From positions 1-50,817 of the forward strand of contig JBCBZH010000002.1 in the NCBI GenBank assembly GCA_039815415.1: a DNA stretch of 50,817 nucleotides, read 5' to 3'. The position numbers and the translations under genes were made by a program. The notes below the pieces were generated by a model, which was not told the origin of the DNA, ran no database searches, and saw nothing but the letters and a program-made list of their open reading frames with translations. Of the stretch, positions 15,672 to 22,767 are shown one piece after another. This DNA is from JBCBZH01 sp039815415. GTDB taxonomy: Bacteria; Bacteroidota; Rhodothermia; Rhodothermales; Rubricoccaceae. Position 1 is the stretch's first letter. The number at the start of each line of letters is the position of its first letter.

Positions 15672-17441
15672 GTGCTGCCCCCTCCCGAGACGCCTGTTCC
15701 TCCCCCTCCGGTGCCCGGTGCCACGCCCGGCGCGGGCGCGGAGCCTCTGGCGGAGTTCGCCGACGCGGAGCCGTCGCTCAGGGAGCACCTCGCCGGGGTT
15801 TGGAGGTCCATCCCGGCATCGGCACGCTGGGGCCTCCTCGGGCTGGTGGCCGTCGGGCTGGCGTGGATGGGGATTCGCCAGCTCGGCGGAGAGACCGAGG
15901 AAGTGTCTGAGGACCAGATCAATGAGGAGATCGCCCGGGCGCGGATCGAGTGGGCGGCGCAGGCGCGGCTGAGCCCCGTTCCGCTCGGCGACACGCTGGT
16001 GGCCGGGACCCTCGAACCTGGAGACGCAGAGCCCGACGTGGGGCGGTTCATCGACTTCTACGTCCACGAGACGGACGACAGCACCGGTTTCTCCATCGTG
16101 GTGACGGCTGAGGCGTTTGCGCCGGACCTCTCGGTGCGGACGCCCGCAGGCCGGACCCTCGCCTCTTCAGCACTGTTGCGCACGCAATCTCGAGCGGAGG
16201 TAGAGGGGTTGGTCGGGCCGGGCCGGTTTGAGGTAGCGGTGACCTCGCTGGCCCCGAATGCAACGGGGGCCTATGAGATCTCCGTGGTGCCCAACGCCCG
16301 TGCCGACTCTGTCTATGCCGACGCGTCGGCTCGGCTGGACACGCTCGGTCGTGGCGTGCTTCGAGCGGATCGGTACGAGCGCGCCTACGGCGTGGTCACC
16401 GGCCCAGACCAGCCGGTCGTGATCCGCGTTGTGTCCGAGGCATTCCGGCCTCGGTTGCATCTTCTCGGTCCGAACGGCGAGGTAGGCGGCAGCTGGCGAA
16501 CCATCGAGCGGCGCCAGAGTGGCGACAGCCTCCACGCCGTGCTGGTGCGCTATCAGCCAGGATGGGAGGCGCCCTACCGTCTCCTCGTGACCTCGGAAGA
16601 TCCCGGCGAGACGGGCCCGTTTGCCCTCGATGTCCGCACCATCCGAACCCGAGATCTTCGAGCTGACGGACGCGCCATCCGGGCCACCTTGGGGCCAGAC
16701 AGCTGGCTCGAAGACAACCGGTATGTGGACTTCTACCGGTTCCGTGCACGGGATGGTGCCAAGACGGTCATCCGGGCGCAGTCTAACGAGGTGCCGCCTC
16801 GGCTGCGCGTCTGGAAGCAGGAGCGACGCGAGCAGGTCGAGGTTGCCAGCGCAGAGAACGCCGGAGGGTCTTCCATCGCGACCATCGAGGAGGAGATCCC
16901 AGCGGGCACGTATGTCCTGGAGGTGACATCGGGCGGGGCCGAGGAAGACAGCACTCAGTTAATCGGCGGCGAGTACACCCTGTCCGTGAAGGCCGAGGCG
17001 GTGGAGCCGAGCCCGGACGAGATCGGCGATAGTCCAGTAGATGGGAGTACTCGGGTGTTCGCCGCTGCCGTGGCCCGGCGCGGACAGAGTGGGGGCAGCA
17101 CATTCGAGGTCAGCGTCAGCCGCGTGACGATGTCCACGCGAGGCTCGCGGACGCGCGTCCAGCTCGATGTCAGCGTGCGCTCCATCGACTACGGCGGGCC
17201 GTGGGCGCCGTGGCGCAGCTTCGCCGCCAAGGGCTACGTCCTCGATGACCGGGGCGGCCGCTACCAGCCGGCGCCGACCGAGAGCCGCTCCGGGTCGCCG
17301 GTGATCGCCGAGCCGGGCGACGTGCGGCGCGGAACTGTGGTGTTCTACGCGGACGGCGTCCGGGACGGCATCGGCCGACTGGTGTATGTCGCCAGCTTGG
17401 GCGGCGAGTCCTCGGTCACGCTCCCGATCTCGGTGCCGTAG
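15672..17441 (+). CDS. Membrane-anchored protein with PPC-like repeats
   Basis: 589 aa from a GTG (15672); the reading frame is open further upstream, but that part has no plausible start. Residues 1-50 are Pro-rich and would be cytoplasmic. One helix follows (about 52-70, WGLLGLVAVGLAWMGIRQL). The remainder is outside the cytoplasm: three repeats resembling pre-peptidase C-terminal (PPC) domains (about 105-215, 225-330, 340-450; VTAEAFAPDLSVRTPAGR, VVSEAFRPRLHLLGPNGE and IRAQSNEVPPRLRVW mark them), then a C-terminal beta domain (about 465-589) resembling DUF4352. It shares this layout with the gene at 18348 and with the caspase at 20950. It may be the first gene of that cluster. Function unknown. 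Confidence 0.8.
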   Translation: MLPPPETPVPPPPVPGATPGAGAEPLAEFADAEPSLREHLAGVWRSIPASARWGLLGLVAVGLAWMGIRQLGGETEEVSEDQINEEIARARIEWAAQARLSPVPLGDTLVAGTLEPGDAEPDVGRFIDFYVHETDDSTGFSIVVTAEAFAPDLSVRTPAGRTLASSALLRTQSRAEVEGLVGPGRFEVAVTSLAPNATGAYEISVVPNARADSVYADASARLDTLGRGVLRADRYERAYGVVTGPDQPVVIRVVSEAFRPRLHLLGPNGEVGGSWRTIERRQSGDSLHAVLVRYQPGWEAPYRLLVTSEDPGETGPFALDVRTIRTRDLRADGRAIRATLGPDSWLEDNRYVDFYRFRARDGAKTVIRAQSNEVPPRLRVWKQERREQVEVASAENAGGSSIATIEEEIPAGTYVLEVTSGGAEEDSTQLIGGEYTLSVKAEAVEPSPDEIGDSPVDGSTRVFAAAVARRGQSGGSTFEVSVSRVTMSTRGSRTRVQLDVSVRSIDYGGPWAPWRSFAAKGYVLDDRGGRYQPAPTESRSGSPVIAEPGDVRRGTVVFYADGVRDGIGRLVYVASLGGESSVTLPISVP

Positions 17442-17477
17442 CCTCGAGCTGGCACCCTGCCTTCGCCAGCTCGAGGC
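17441..17477. terminator. Perfect 13-bp inverted repeat after the first PPC gene
   Basis: GCCTCGAGCTGGC (17441-17453) and GCCAGCTCGAGGC (17465-17477) with an 11-nt loop begin at the last base of the stop codon. The arms contain the iterated word. No T run follows, so it may attenuate rather than fully stop transcription into the next gene. Confidence 0.5.
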
Positions 17478-17486
17478 CTGCCCTAC

Positions 17487-17493
17487 TAGCTTG
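17487..17493 (+). promoter_or_regulatory. Possible -7 element very close to a start codon
   Basis: TAGCTTG ends 5 nt before the ATG at 17499. If used, the mRNA would be leaderless or nearly so. Confidence 0.25.
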
Positions 17494-17498
17494 GCGCC

Positions 17499-18227
17499 AT
17501 GCCCGAAACCGCACCGGATCTGCTCGCCCTCGCCATCGAGGCTCACGGAGGTGCGGACCGGTGGGCATCCGTGTCAGAGCTTCGCTTTCAGATCCGGGTC
17601 CGAGGCAACATCGTGGCCTCTCGCGGACGGTCACGGCACCTTCGCGTCTTCGAAGCCACGTTCCGCACCGACCAGGTCCATGCGCGGTTGGCTCCGTATC
17701 CCCACCCCGGATGCGCAGGCGTCTTCGATGGCACCACCGCGTGGATCGAGGACGAGCACGGGCAGGTGCTTCATGAGCGGACCGAGGCTGAGCGCATTCG
17801 GCGCCGTTCCCTTCGCTGGGACGACCTCGACGAGCTGTACTTCTTCGCGTACGCGTTCTGGAATTACACCACCACGCCGTTCCTGCTCGCGTGGCCTGGC
17901 GTGGAGTGCCGCGAGCTGGCGGCGGTCGCCAGCCCGACGGGACCGCTCCGCCGCCTGCACGCCCGTTTCCCGCCGGGCATCCCCACGCACTGCGAGGAGC
18001 AAACCTTCTACTTCGGCACCGACGGCCTGCTCTGCCGACTGGACTACACCGCAGACGTCTTTGGCCCACTGGCTCGGGGCGCCCACCTCTGTGAGGCACA
18101 CGCCGTGTTCGACGGGCTGGTGATCCCGACGTACCGGCGGGTGCTGCCACGTCCGGTCGGGCGGTGGACGCTTCCTGGCCCGCTGGCGATGGAAGGGTGG
18201 GTCGATGCGGTGGACGTGGTCCGATAG
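17499..18227 (+). CDS. Conserved hypothetical protein in the PPC cluster
   Basis: 242 aa, no signal peptide or membrane helix. The N-terminal LLALAIEAHGGADRWASVSELRFQI, the middle DDLDELYFFAYAFWNYTTTPFLLAWPGVE, and HCEEQTFYFGTDGLLCRLDYTADVFG...FDGLVIPTYRRV form a pattern I have seen in many bacterial proteins of about 240 aa with no assigned role. The fold is probably a LolA/LolB-like open beta barrel, judging only from the alternating strands. It lies between the two membrane-anchored PPC genes. Confidence 0.75.
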   Translation: MPETAPDLLALAIEAHGGADRWASVSELRFQIRVRGNIVASRGRSRHLRVFEATFRTDQVHARLAPYPHPGCAGVFDGTTAWIEDEHGQVLHERTEAERIRRRSLRWDDLDELYFFAYAFWNYTTTPFLLAWPGVECRELAAVASPTGPLRRLHARFPPGIPTHCEEQTFYFGTDGLLCRLDYTADVFGPLARGAHLCEAHAVFDGLVIPTYRRVLPRPVGRWTLPGPLAMEGWVDAVDVVR

Positions 18228-18315
18228 CCTCTGACTCGGCTCCAGGAGTGTGGTTGCTCTGGGGCACGAGGCGCGAACCGCCCGTCTGGCTCGTTTCGCG
18301 AGGGCTGACCCTCGC

Positions 18316-18323
18316 TACCTTTG
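18316..18323 (+). promoter_or_regulatory. Probable -7 promoter element
   Basis: TACCTTTG matches the Bacteroidota TAnnTTTG consensus exactly and ends 24 nt before the GTG start at 18348. A TTTCG about 19 bp upstream could serve as -33. Confidence 0.45.
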
Positions 18324-18347
18324 CAGCTGTCCCACGCCGCTTCTGCC

Positions 18348-19931
18348 GTGTCTGTCGATTATCACCGCCTCGATGCTGAGGCCGACGCCGAGTTTTTCCT
18401 CTCATCCCCATCCGATCCGATCTCAGGCGTCGGTTTCCTGCCCACCAACCGCGTGGTTCGTTGCGCCACCTGCGGGTTGGTGTCGCTTCGCGAGACATGG
18501 GAGGCCGTCGGCGGATGCCCGAACGGGCACCAGACGCCCGGGCCGTGGACGCCCGTGATGGTTGGTGATGGCGCTTCGGTGGCCGTCGCCAGCCCGACGC
18601 CTGCCCCAACACGGGCTGCAGCTGCTCCGGTTTCCGCTCCTGCCGAAGAGAAGAAGCGAGGATGGCTTCTCCCGCTCGCGCTGGTGGTGGCCGTACTCCT
18701 GATCGGAAGCCTGTTCGCATTCTGGTATCTCAACCGAGAGGCCGAGCCTGTGGTGGAGGAAACACCCGTCGTGGACGTGCCAACAGGCCCGACCGCGGTG
18801 GTGGTCCAGGCGGGCGCAATCGAAGGTGAACTGGGGGGCAGCGACTTCCGGGGCACGGATGGACGCTATCAGGACCTCTACACGTTCGCTGCCGACTCGT
18901 CGGGCCGTGTGCTCGGGTTTACCGTCACGTCGTCGGACTTCTACCCGGATCTCATGATCGAGACCCCGGATGGGACGCAGGTGGATGCGGAGTCTCTCGG
19001 GAGCGATGGCGAGGCCGGGTCCCGCCGGGTTGCCATCCGCAATCTGCGAGGGCCGGGCGTCTACCGCATTCTCGTGACCTCTCGCCAGCCTGCGGTATCG
19101 GGCAACTACACTGTGCAGATCACGCAGGAGAACCCGGTGCAGCCCCTGCCTACCAACGGGCGAACCGTTCAGGCTGAGCTGGGCGCGTTCAGCCAGCTCG
19201 TAGACGGTTACTACCGAGACACCTACCGGTTCAGCGGAGCGGGAGGGCGCGAGCATACCATCGTGGTGCGGTCGAGCGCATTCGCGCCCAGCCTGTCTCT
19301 GAGGGGGCCGTCTGGAGATGTGCAGGGCGAGACCGGCCGAGCGGGCGGCAGCGTCACGTTCACGTTTACCCCAGCGGCCACGGGTACTCACACGCTCGTG
19401 GTCACCTCTCGCGATAAGGACAAGAAGGGCGCCTACACCGTGCAGCTCTCGGTCGAGGAGCCGCCCGAAGTGGTGGTGGCCGAGGATCCGGTGTCCACAG
19501 GCCTTCGAGCTGGCGGACCGCCGCTGCGCGACTCGCTGGCCGTGGGGACCACCAAGGCGTATCGCATCAACGGCCAGATTGGCGACCGCGTCGTGGTGGA
19601 CATTCGCACCGATGGCTTTACACCGACCCTCTTCATGGTCGGGCCGGACGGACAGCGGACACCTGCCGAGCCCGATGGCGACCGCGCGCGGATCCGCCTG
19701 ACGCTTCCGTCGGCGGGCGCCTACCGCGTTGTGGTCGGATCCCAGGATGAGGGTGAGGGGGAGTTTAGCCTGTCTCTGGAGCAGGAGGCCGCTGTGGAGG
19801 CGGCACCCATTCCTCGCCTACCGGGTGGAGAACCGGCCCAGCAGGCTCCCGCCGCGCCGCCTCCATCCCAGACTGGGGGGGAAGGAAGCGGTCAGTCTCC
19901 GCCGTCCGGCAACGGGTCGGGCGGCGCATGA
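18348..19931 (+). CDS. Zinc-ribbon-like, membrane-anchored PPC-repeat protein
   Basis: 527 aa from a GTG at 18348; a TTG at 18321 would lie inside the probable promoter. Residues 1-104 face the cytoplasm and hold C39-x2-C42, C57 and H61 (VVRCATCGLVSLRETWEAVG, then GCPNGH), a likely zinc site, followed by a Pro/Ala linker. One helix (105-128) leads to three PPC-like repeats (about 157-265, 270-375, 390-490; TSSDFYPDLMIETPDGT, RSSAFAPSLSLRGPSG, RTDGFTPTLFMVGPDG) and a Pro/Gly tail. The layout suggests a sensor with an outer binding part and an inner signalling head. With an ECF-like sigma gene 350 bp downstream, an anti-sigma or transducer role is a reasonable guess, not shown. Confidence 0.82.
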   Translation: MSVDYHRLDAEADAEFFLSSPSDPISGVGFLPTNRVVRCATCGLVSLRETWEAVGGCPNGHQTPGPWTPVMVGDGASVAVASPTPAPTRAAAAPVSAPAEEKKRGWLLPLALVVAVLLIGSLFAFWYLNREAEPVVEETPVVDVPTGPTAVVVQAGAIEGELGGSDFRGTDGRYQDLYTFAADSSGRVLGFTVTSSDFYPDLMIETPDGTQVDAESLGSDGEAGSRRVAIRNLRGPGVYRILVTSRQPAVSGNYTVQITQENPVQPLPTNGRTVQAELGAFSQLVDGYYRDTYRFSGAGGREHTIVVRSSAFAPSLSLRGPSGDVQGETGRAGGSVTFTFTPAATGTHTLVVTSRDKDKKGAYTVQLSVEEPPEVVVAEDPVSTGLRAGGPPLRDSLAVGTTKAYRINGQIGDRVVVDIRTDGFTPTLFMVGPDGQRTPAEPDGDRARIRLTLPSAGAYRVVVGSQDEGEGEFSLSLEQEAAVEAAPIPRLPGGEPAQQAPAAPPPSQTGGEGSGQSPPSGNGSGGA

Positions 19932-19945
19932 TCGCTCTTGCGCCG

Positions 19946-19952
19946 TAGCTTC
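19946..19952 (+). promoter_or_regulatory. Possible -7 promoter element
   Basis: TAGCTTC ends 31 nt before the start of the coiled-coil miniprotein. Confidence 0.3.
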
Positions 19953-19983
19953 CCTCCTCACAGCGGCACCCGCGTGCCCCGAC

Positions 19984-20181
19984 ATGAGCGACGACGTCGA
20001 TACCATCCGCGTGCCCAAGGCGCGCCTCCGCGAGGTCAAGCGCGAGATCGACTCCCTCCGCGATGAGCGAGACGGGCTGGTTCGCCAGCTCGCCGAACTC
20101 CGCGAGGAGCACGAAAACCTGCGCGTCCATCTGACAGGAAGCCTCAAAGAACTGGCTCGCCTCAAGGCGAATAGCGTGTAG
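19984..20181 (+). CDS. 65-aa coiled-coil protein
   Basis: MSDDVDTIRVPKARLREVKR starts a strongly charged helix with heptad-spaced Leu/Val through residue 60 (EIDSLRDERDGLVRQLAEL, NLRVHLTGSLKELARLK). No membrane segment. It lies between the zinc-ribbon PPC gene (52 bp upstream) and the sigma gene (106 bp downstream). A small coiled coil next to a sigma gene could bind the sigma factor or a partner, but nothing in the sequence proves this. Confidence 0.7.
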   Translation: MSDDVDTIRVPKARLREVKREIDSLRDERDGLVRQLAELREEHENLRVHLTGSLKELARLKANSV

Positions 20182-20256
20182 CCCCCAGGTGACGCCTCTG
20201 GATGTCACACGTCTGTCATCCCCGGAGCCGGGGAGCCCGGTGTGCCCCTGAAGTGC

Positions 20257-20263
20257 TAGACTG
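20257..20263 (+). promoter_or_regulatory. Possible -7 element of the sigma gene
   Basis: TAGACTG ends 24 nt before the ATG of the sigma gene. A small GC hairpin (CCCCGG AG CCGGGG) lies about 27 bp upstream of it. Confidence 0.3.
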
Positions 20264-20287
20264 AGGCGACCCGCTCGTTTCGCGCCT

Positions 20288-20953
20288 ATGCTTCTCGCTG
20301 CCACGGCATCATCCTCTCCAGATCGCGCAGATGAGGATTGGGAGGCCGTTGTACCGCGCCTGCTGCTGTGGGCGAACCGCCTCCACGCCCGCACCCTGTC
20401 TGGCGTGCGCGGCGCCCCGACGCCTGAGGACCTCGTACAGGACGCCATTACGGACACGCTGACCGGCCAGCGTGTGCGCCCGGACGGGCTGCCGCTTCTG
20501 GTCTTTCTCTACGGCGTGATCCGAAGCCGTGTGAGCCAGACCCTCTCGCGCTCCAAGACGCGCGATGAGACGGCCCAGGCCCGGTACGTCAGCCTCGATG
20601 AGGCCTGGAATGTGCACTCCCAGGCGGCATCGGACCCGGCCCATGCGGCCTCTCTGCAAGAGCGCGTCCTCGCGCTGGTGGAGGGAGACGAATTGCTGGA
20701 GCGGATCGTGCGGTTGTGGTTCGAAGACCCGGATCTGAAGTCACGCGACCTGGCCGCGATGCTGGGCGTGTCGGCAGGAGAGATTTACTCAGCCACCAAG
20801 CGCCTGCGCCGCCGGACGGAGGCTAGCGGACCGTTGTTTGGAGACATCAACCGGATGCAGAGAGTGCCGATGCTCGCCAGCCCGTGGCGAATCTCGGCGA
20901 CTCCCCAGCCTCTGTGGACACACACCGTGTCCACACGTTCACTCTGGGTATGA
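20288..20953 (+). CDS. ECF-like RNA polymerase sigma factor
   Basis: 221 aa. The sigma-2-like region spans about 15-85 (WEAVVPRLLLWANRLHART, APTPEDLVQDAITDTLTGQ, LPLLVFLYGVIRSRVSQTLS). The sigma-4-like region spans about 125-180 (ERIVRLWFEDPDLKSRDLAA, MLGVSAGEIYSATKRLRRR, a helix-turn-helix). The linker is short, as in ECF factors. The last 40 residues are an extension of no known domain. The TGA overlaps the ATG of the caspase gene (ATGA, 20950-20953), so the two are translationally coupled. No classic anti-sigma gene adjoins it. Confidence 0.8.
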   Translation: MLLAATASSSPDRADEDWEAVVPRLLLWANRLHARTLSGVRGAPTPEDLVQDAITDTLTGQRVRPDGLPLLVFLYGVIRSRVSQTLSRSKTRDETAQARYVSLDEAWNVHSQAASDPAHAASLQERVLALVEGDELLERIVRLWFEDPDLKSRDLAAMLGVSAGEIYSATKRLRRRTEASGPLFGDINRMQRVPMLASPWRISATPQPLWTHTVSTRSLWV

Positions 20954-22713
20954 CATCTCTCTCGGCTCGCCTCGGATCGGTCGCACTGGCGATCGGTTGC
21001 CTGGCATGGAGCGCTGCACCATCGGCACAGGTCGGCCTCCGCTCGTTTTTCCAGGACACTCCGGCGGCCCCATCCGATTCCCGAAGCGGAGGGCTGGGCA
21101 CCGCCGGCTCGACGCAGCCGCTGCCGCGCCTCGGCGTGACCCACGTGGATACCCTCCAGGCTGGAGCCCCGGATGCCTACCGGTTCATCGGCTCCGCAGG
21201 CGAACGCATCTGGGTTCGTGCGCGAGGGCTCCAGGGCATCGCCCCCACGCTGTGCCTGATGACGAGTGCGGCGTGGAACGCGATGAATGGAGGCCCCCCT
21301 ACAGATCTCGCCAGCCCGATCGACGGCGCGTTCATCTGCGACCGCTTTGTGAACTGGTACACGCGCGAGAGTACGCTTCTGGAGGTGCTTCCCGCAGACG
21401 GCGAGTACGTCGTGCTGGTGACGAGTGAAGACGCACAGGCAGCGGGGACGTATACGCTGACGCCTATCGAGACCGGCGTGCCTGTGCCCCGGACCGAGGC
21501 GGGACGCACACAGGCCGACGTGCTGGGCGATGGCGATGCGTGGGAAGTGATTCTCGGCCAGCCCGTCGGGACGCACTACGTAGAAGGACGCGCTGGCGAC
21601 ATCGTCTCGCTTACGGTCACATCGGAGGCGTTTCAGCCCTACGTCGAGATCGGCGTGTGGTACGGAGCGGGCTTCCAGCCGATTCTTGGTGCCAGCAGCG
21701 GGCTGCCGACGTCAACTGCACGCATCACGCTCCCAATGGATGGGGTGTACACCGTCCGCGTGGGCGCTGTGGATGGTCACCGCGGGGCCTACACGCTGGC
21801 TGTAGATCAGACTCCTGCGCCCGATTGGGCCGAGCGGTTTCCTGGTGGTGGAGATCCATCGGATCGGTATGCGCTCATCGTCTCGGTATCGGATTATCCC
21901 GGCCTCGGGCCGAACGCGTTTCAGCCAGACCTCGCAGGCCCGGCGGTAGACGGGGAGGCGATGGTCGAGCTGCTGACCAAGACCTACGGGTTCAAGCCAG
22001 AGAACGTGGTGGTCCTGCGCGATGTGGAGGCCACCCGCGAGGCCATCGCGGAAGCGTTCCGGCGCCATCTCGGACAGGCCGGAGCAGGTGGCACCGCCCT
22101 GTTCCACTACGCCGGGCACGGAATCCAACTCCCCGCCGAAGCAGTCCCTGCCGGGCTGGCGGAGTCCGATGGACAGGACGAGGCGCTCGTGCTGTGGGGC
22201 CGAGGCGGCGAGCTGGCATATCTGCTCGACCACGAGCTGGGGGCTCTGGCCGACGCTCTTCCAGCAGAGCACACACTCGTGATGCTAGACAACTGCTACT
22301 CCGGCGACGGCACACGCGGTACCCCGAATGCAGGAGTCCGCCTGATGGCCTACGAGGCCGTCGCCAATCGGATCGTGATGCCAGACTCGACGTTCGGGGA
22401 TCCGTCTTCGAGCCCGGAGACGCGCCGGCACGTGCTGCTCTCGGCAGCCACCAGCGCGCAGCCGTCGCTTGAGTTGGACGGCTTCGGCCCCGAGGGTACG
22501 CGCGCAGGTGTGTTTACCAGCTCCCTCATCCGCGCCCTGCGAGAGGTGCCGCTGGAGACCACCTTCGCAGACCTCATCGAGCGCATCCGGCCTGGCGTGG
22601 CCCGCGCAACTGCAGAGACGATGCGCCAGGAGGGCTTCCCGCCTCAAGAGCCGCAGGCCGAGGGGATGCAGCGCACCACGCGCATTGGCGACGCCCTCGG
22701 ACCCCGGCGCTGA
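20950..22713 (+). CDS. Exported caspase-like protease (peptidase C14) with PPC-like domains
   Basis: 587 aa from the ATG at 20950, which overlaps the sigma stop. It has a signal peptide (about 1-27, cleavage near AAPSAQ), two PPC-like domains (about 62-172 and 185-287, with LTVTSEAFQPYVEIGVWYG), and then the C14 domain (about 305-520). The catalytic His390 is in ALFHYAGHG and Cys449 in VMLDNCYSG, both in the expected strand-end contexts; DRYALIVSVSDYPGLGPN opens the domain. The enzyme should act in the periplasm or outside. A caspase coupled to a sigma factor and surrounded by PPC-bearing membrane proteins suggests proteolytic signalling or a cell-fate role; substrate unknown. Confidence 0.9.
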   Translation: MTSLSARLGSVALAIGCLAWSAAPSAQVGLRSFFQDTPAAPSDSRSGGLGTAGSTQPLPRLGVTHVDTLQAGAPDAYRFIGSAGERIWVRARGLQGIAPTLCLMTSAAWNAMNGGPPTDLASPIDGAFICDRFVNWYTRESTLLEVLPADGEYVVLVTSEDAQAAGTYTLTPIETGVPVPRTEAGRTQADVLGDGDAWEVILGQPVGTHYVEGRAGDIVSLTVTSEAFQPYVEIGVWYGAGFQPILGASSGLPTSTARITLPMDGVYTVRVGAVDGHRGAYTLAVDQTPAPDWAERFPGGGDPSDRYALIVSVSDYPGLGPNAFQPDLAGPAVDGEAMVELLTKTYGFKPENVVVLRDVEATREAIAEAFRRHLGQAGAGGTALFHYAGHGIQLPAEAVPAGLAESDGQDEALVLWGRGGELAYLLDHELGALADALPAEHTLVMLDNCYSGDGTRGTPNAGVRLMAYEAVANRIVMPDSTFGDPSSSPETRRHVLLSAATSAQPSLELDGFGPEGTRAGVFTSSLIRALREVPLETTFADLIERIRPGVARATAETMRQEGFPPQEPQAEGMQRTTRIGDALGPRR

Positions 22714-22714
22714 G

Positions 22715-22746
22715 TCGCCAGCTCGACGCGGTCCTCGAGCTGGCGA
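22715..22746. terminator. Bidirectional hairpin between caspase and Cdc48 genes
   Basis: TCGCCAGCTCGA (22715-22726) and TCGAGCTGGCGA (22735-22746) are perfect inverted copies of the iterated word with an 8-nt loop, placed between two convergent genes. No T run follows on either side, so terminator function rests on position and stem strength. Confidence 0.5.
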
Positions 22747-22767
22747 AAACCAGAGCAGGTGGGGGCG

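Noticed and set aside
20288..22713. Calling the sigma/caspase pair a type III-E (Craspase) module
   Set aside because: There is no effector, crRNA array or TPR-CHAT protein; the caspase has a signal peptide and PPC-like domains instead.
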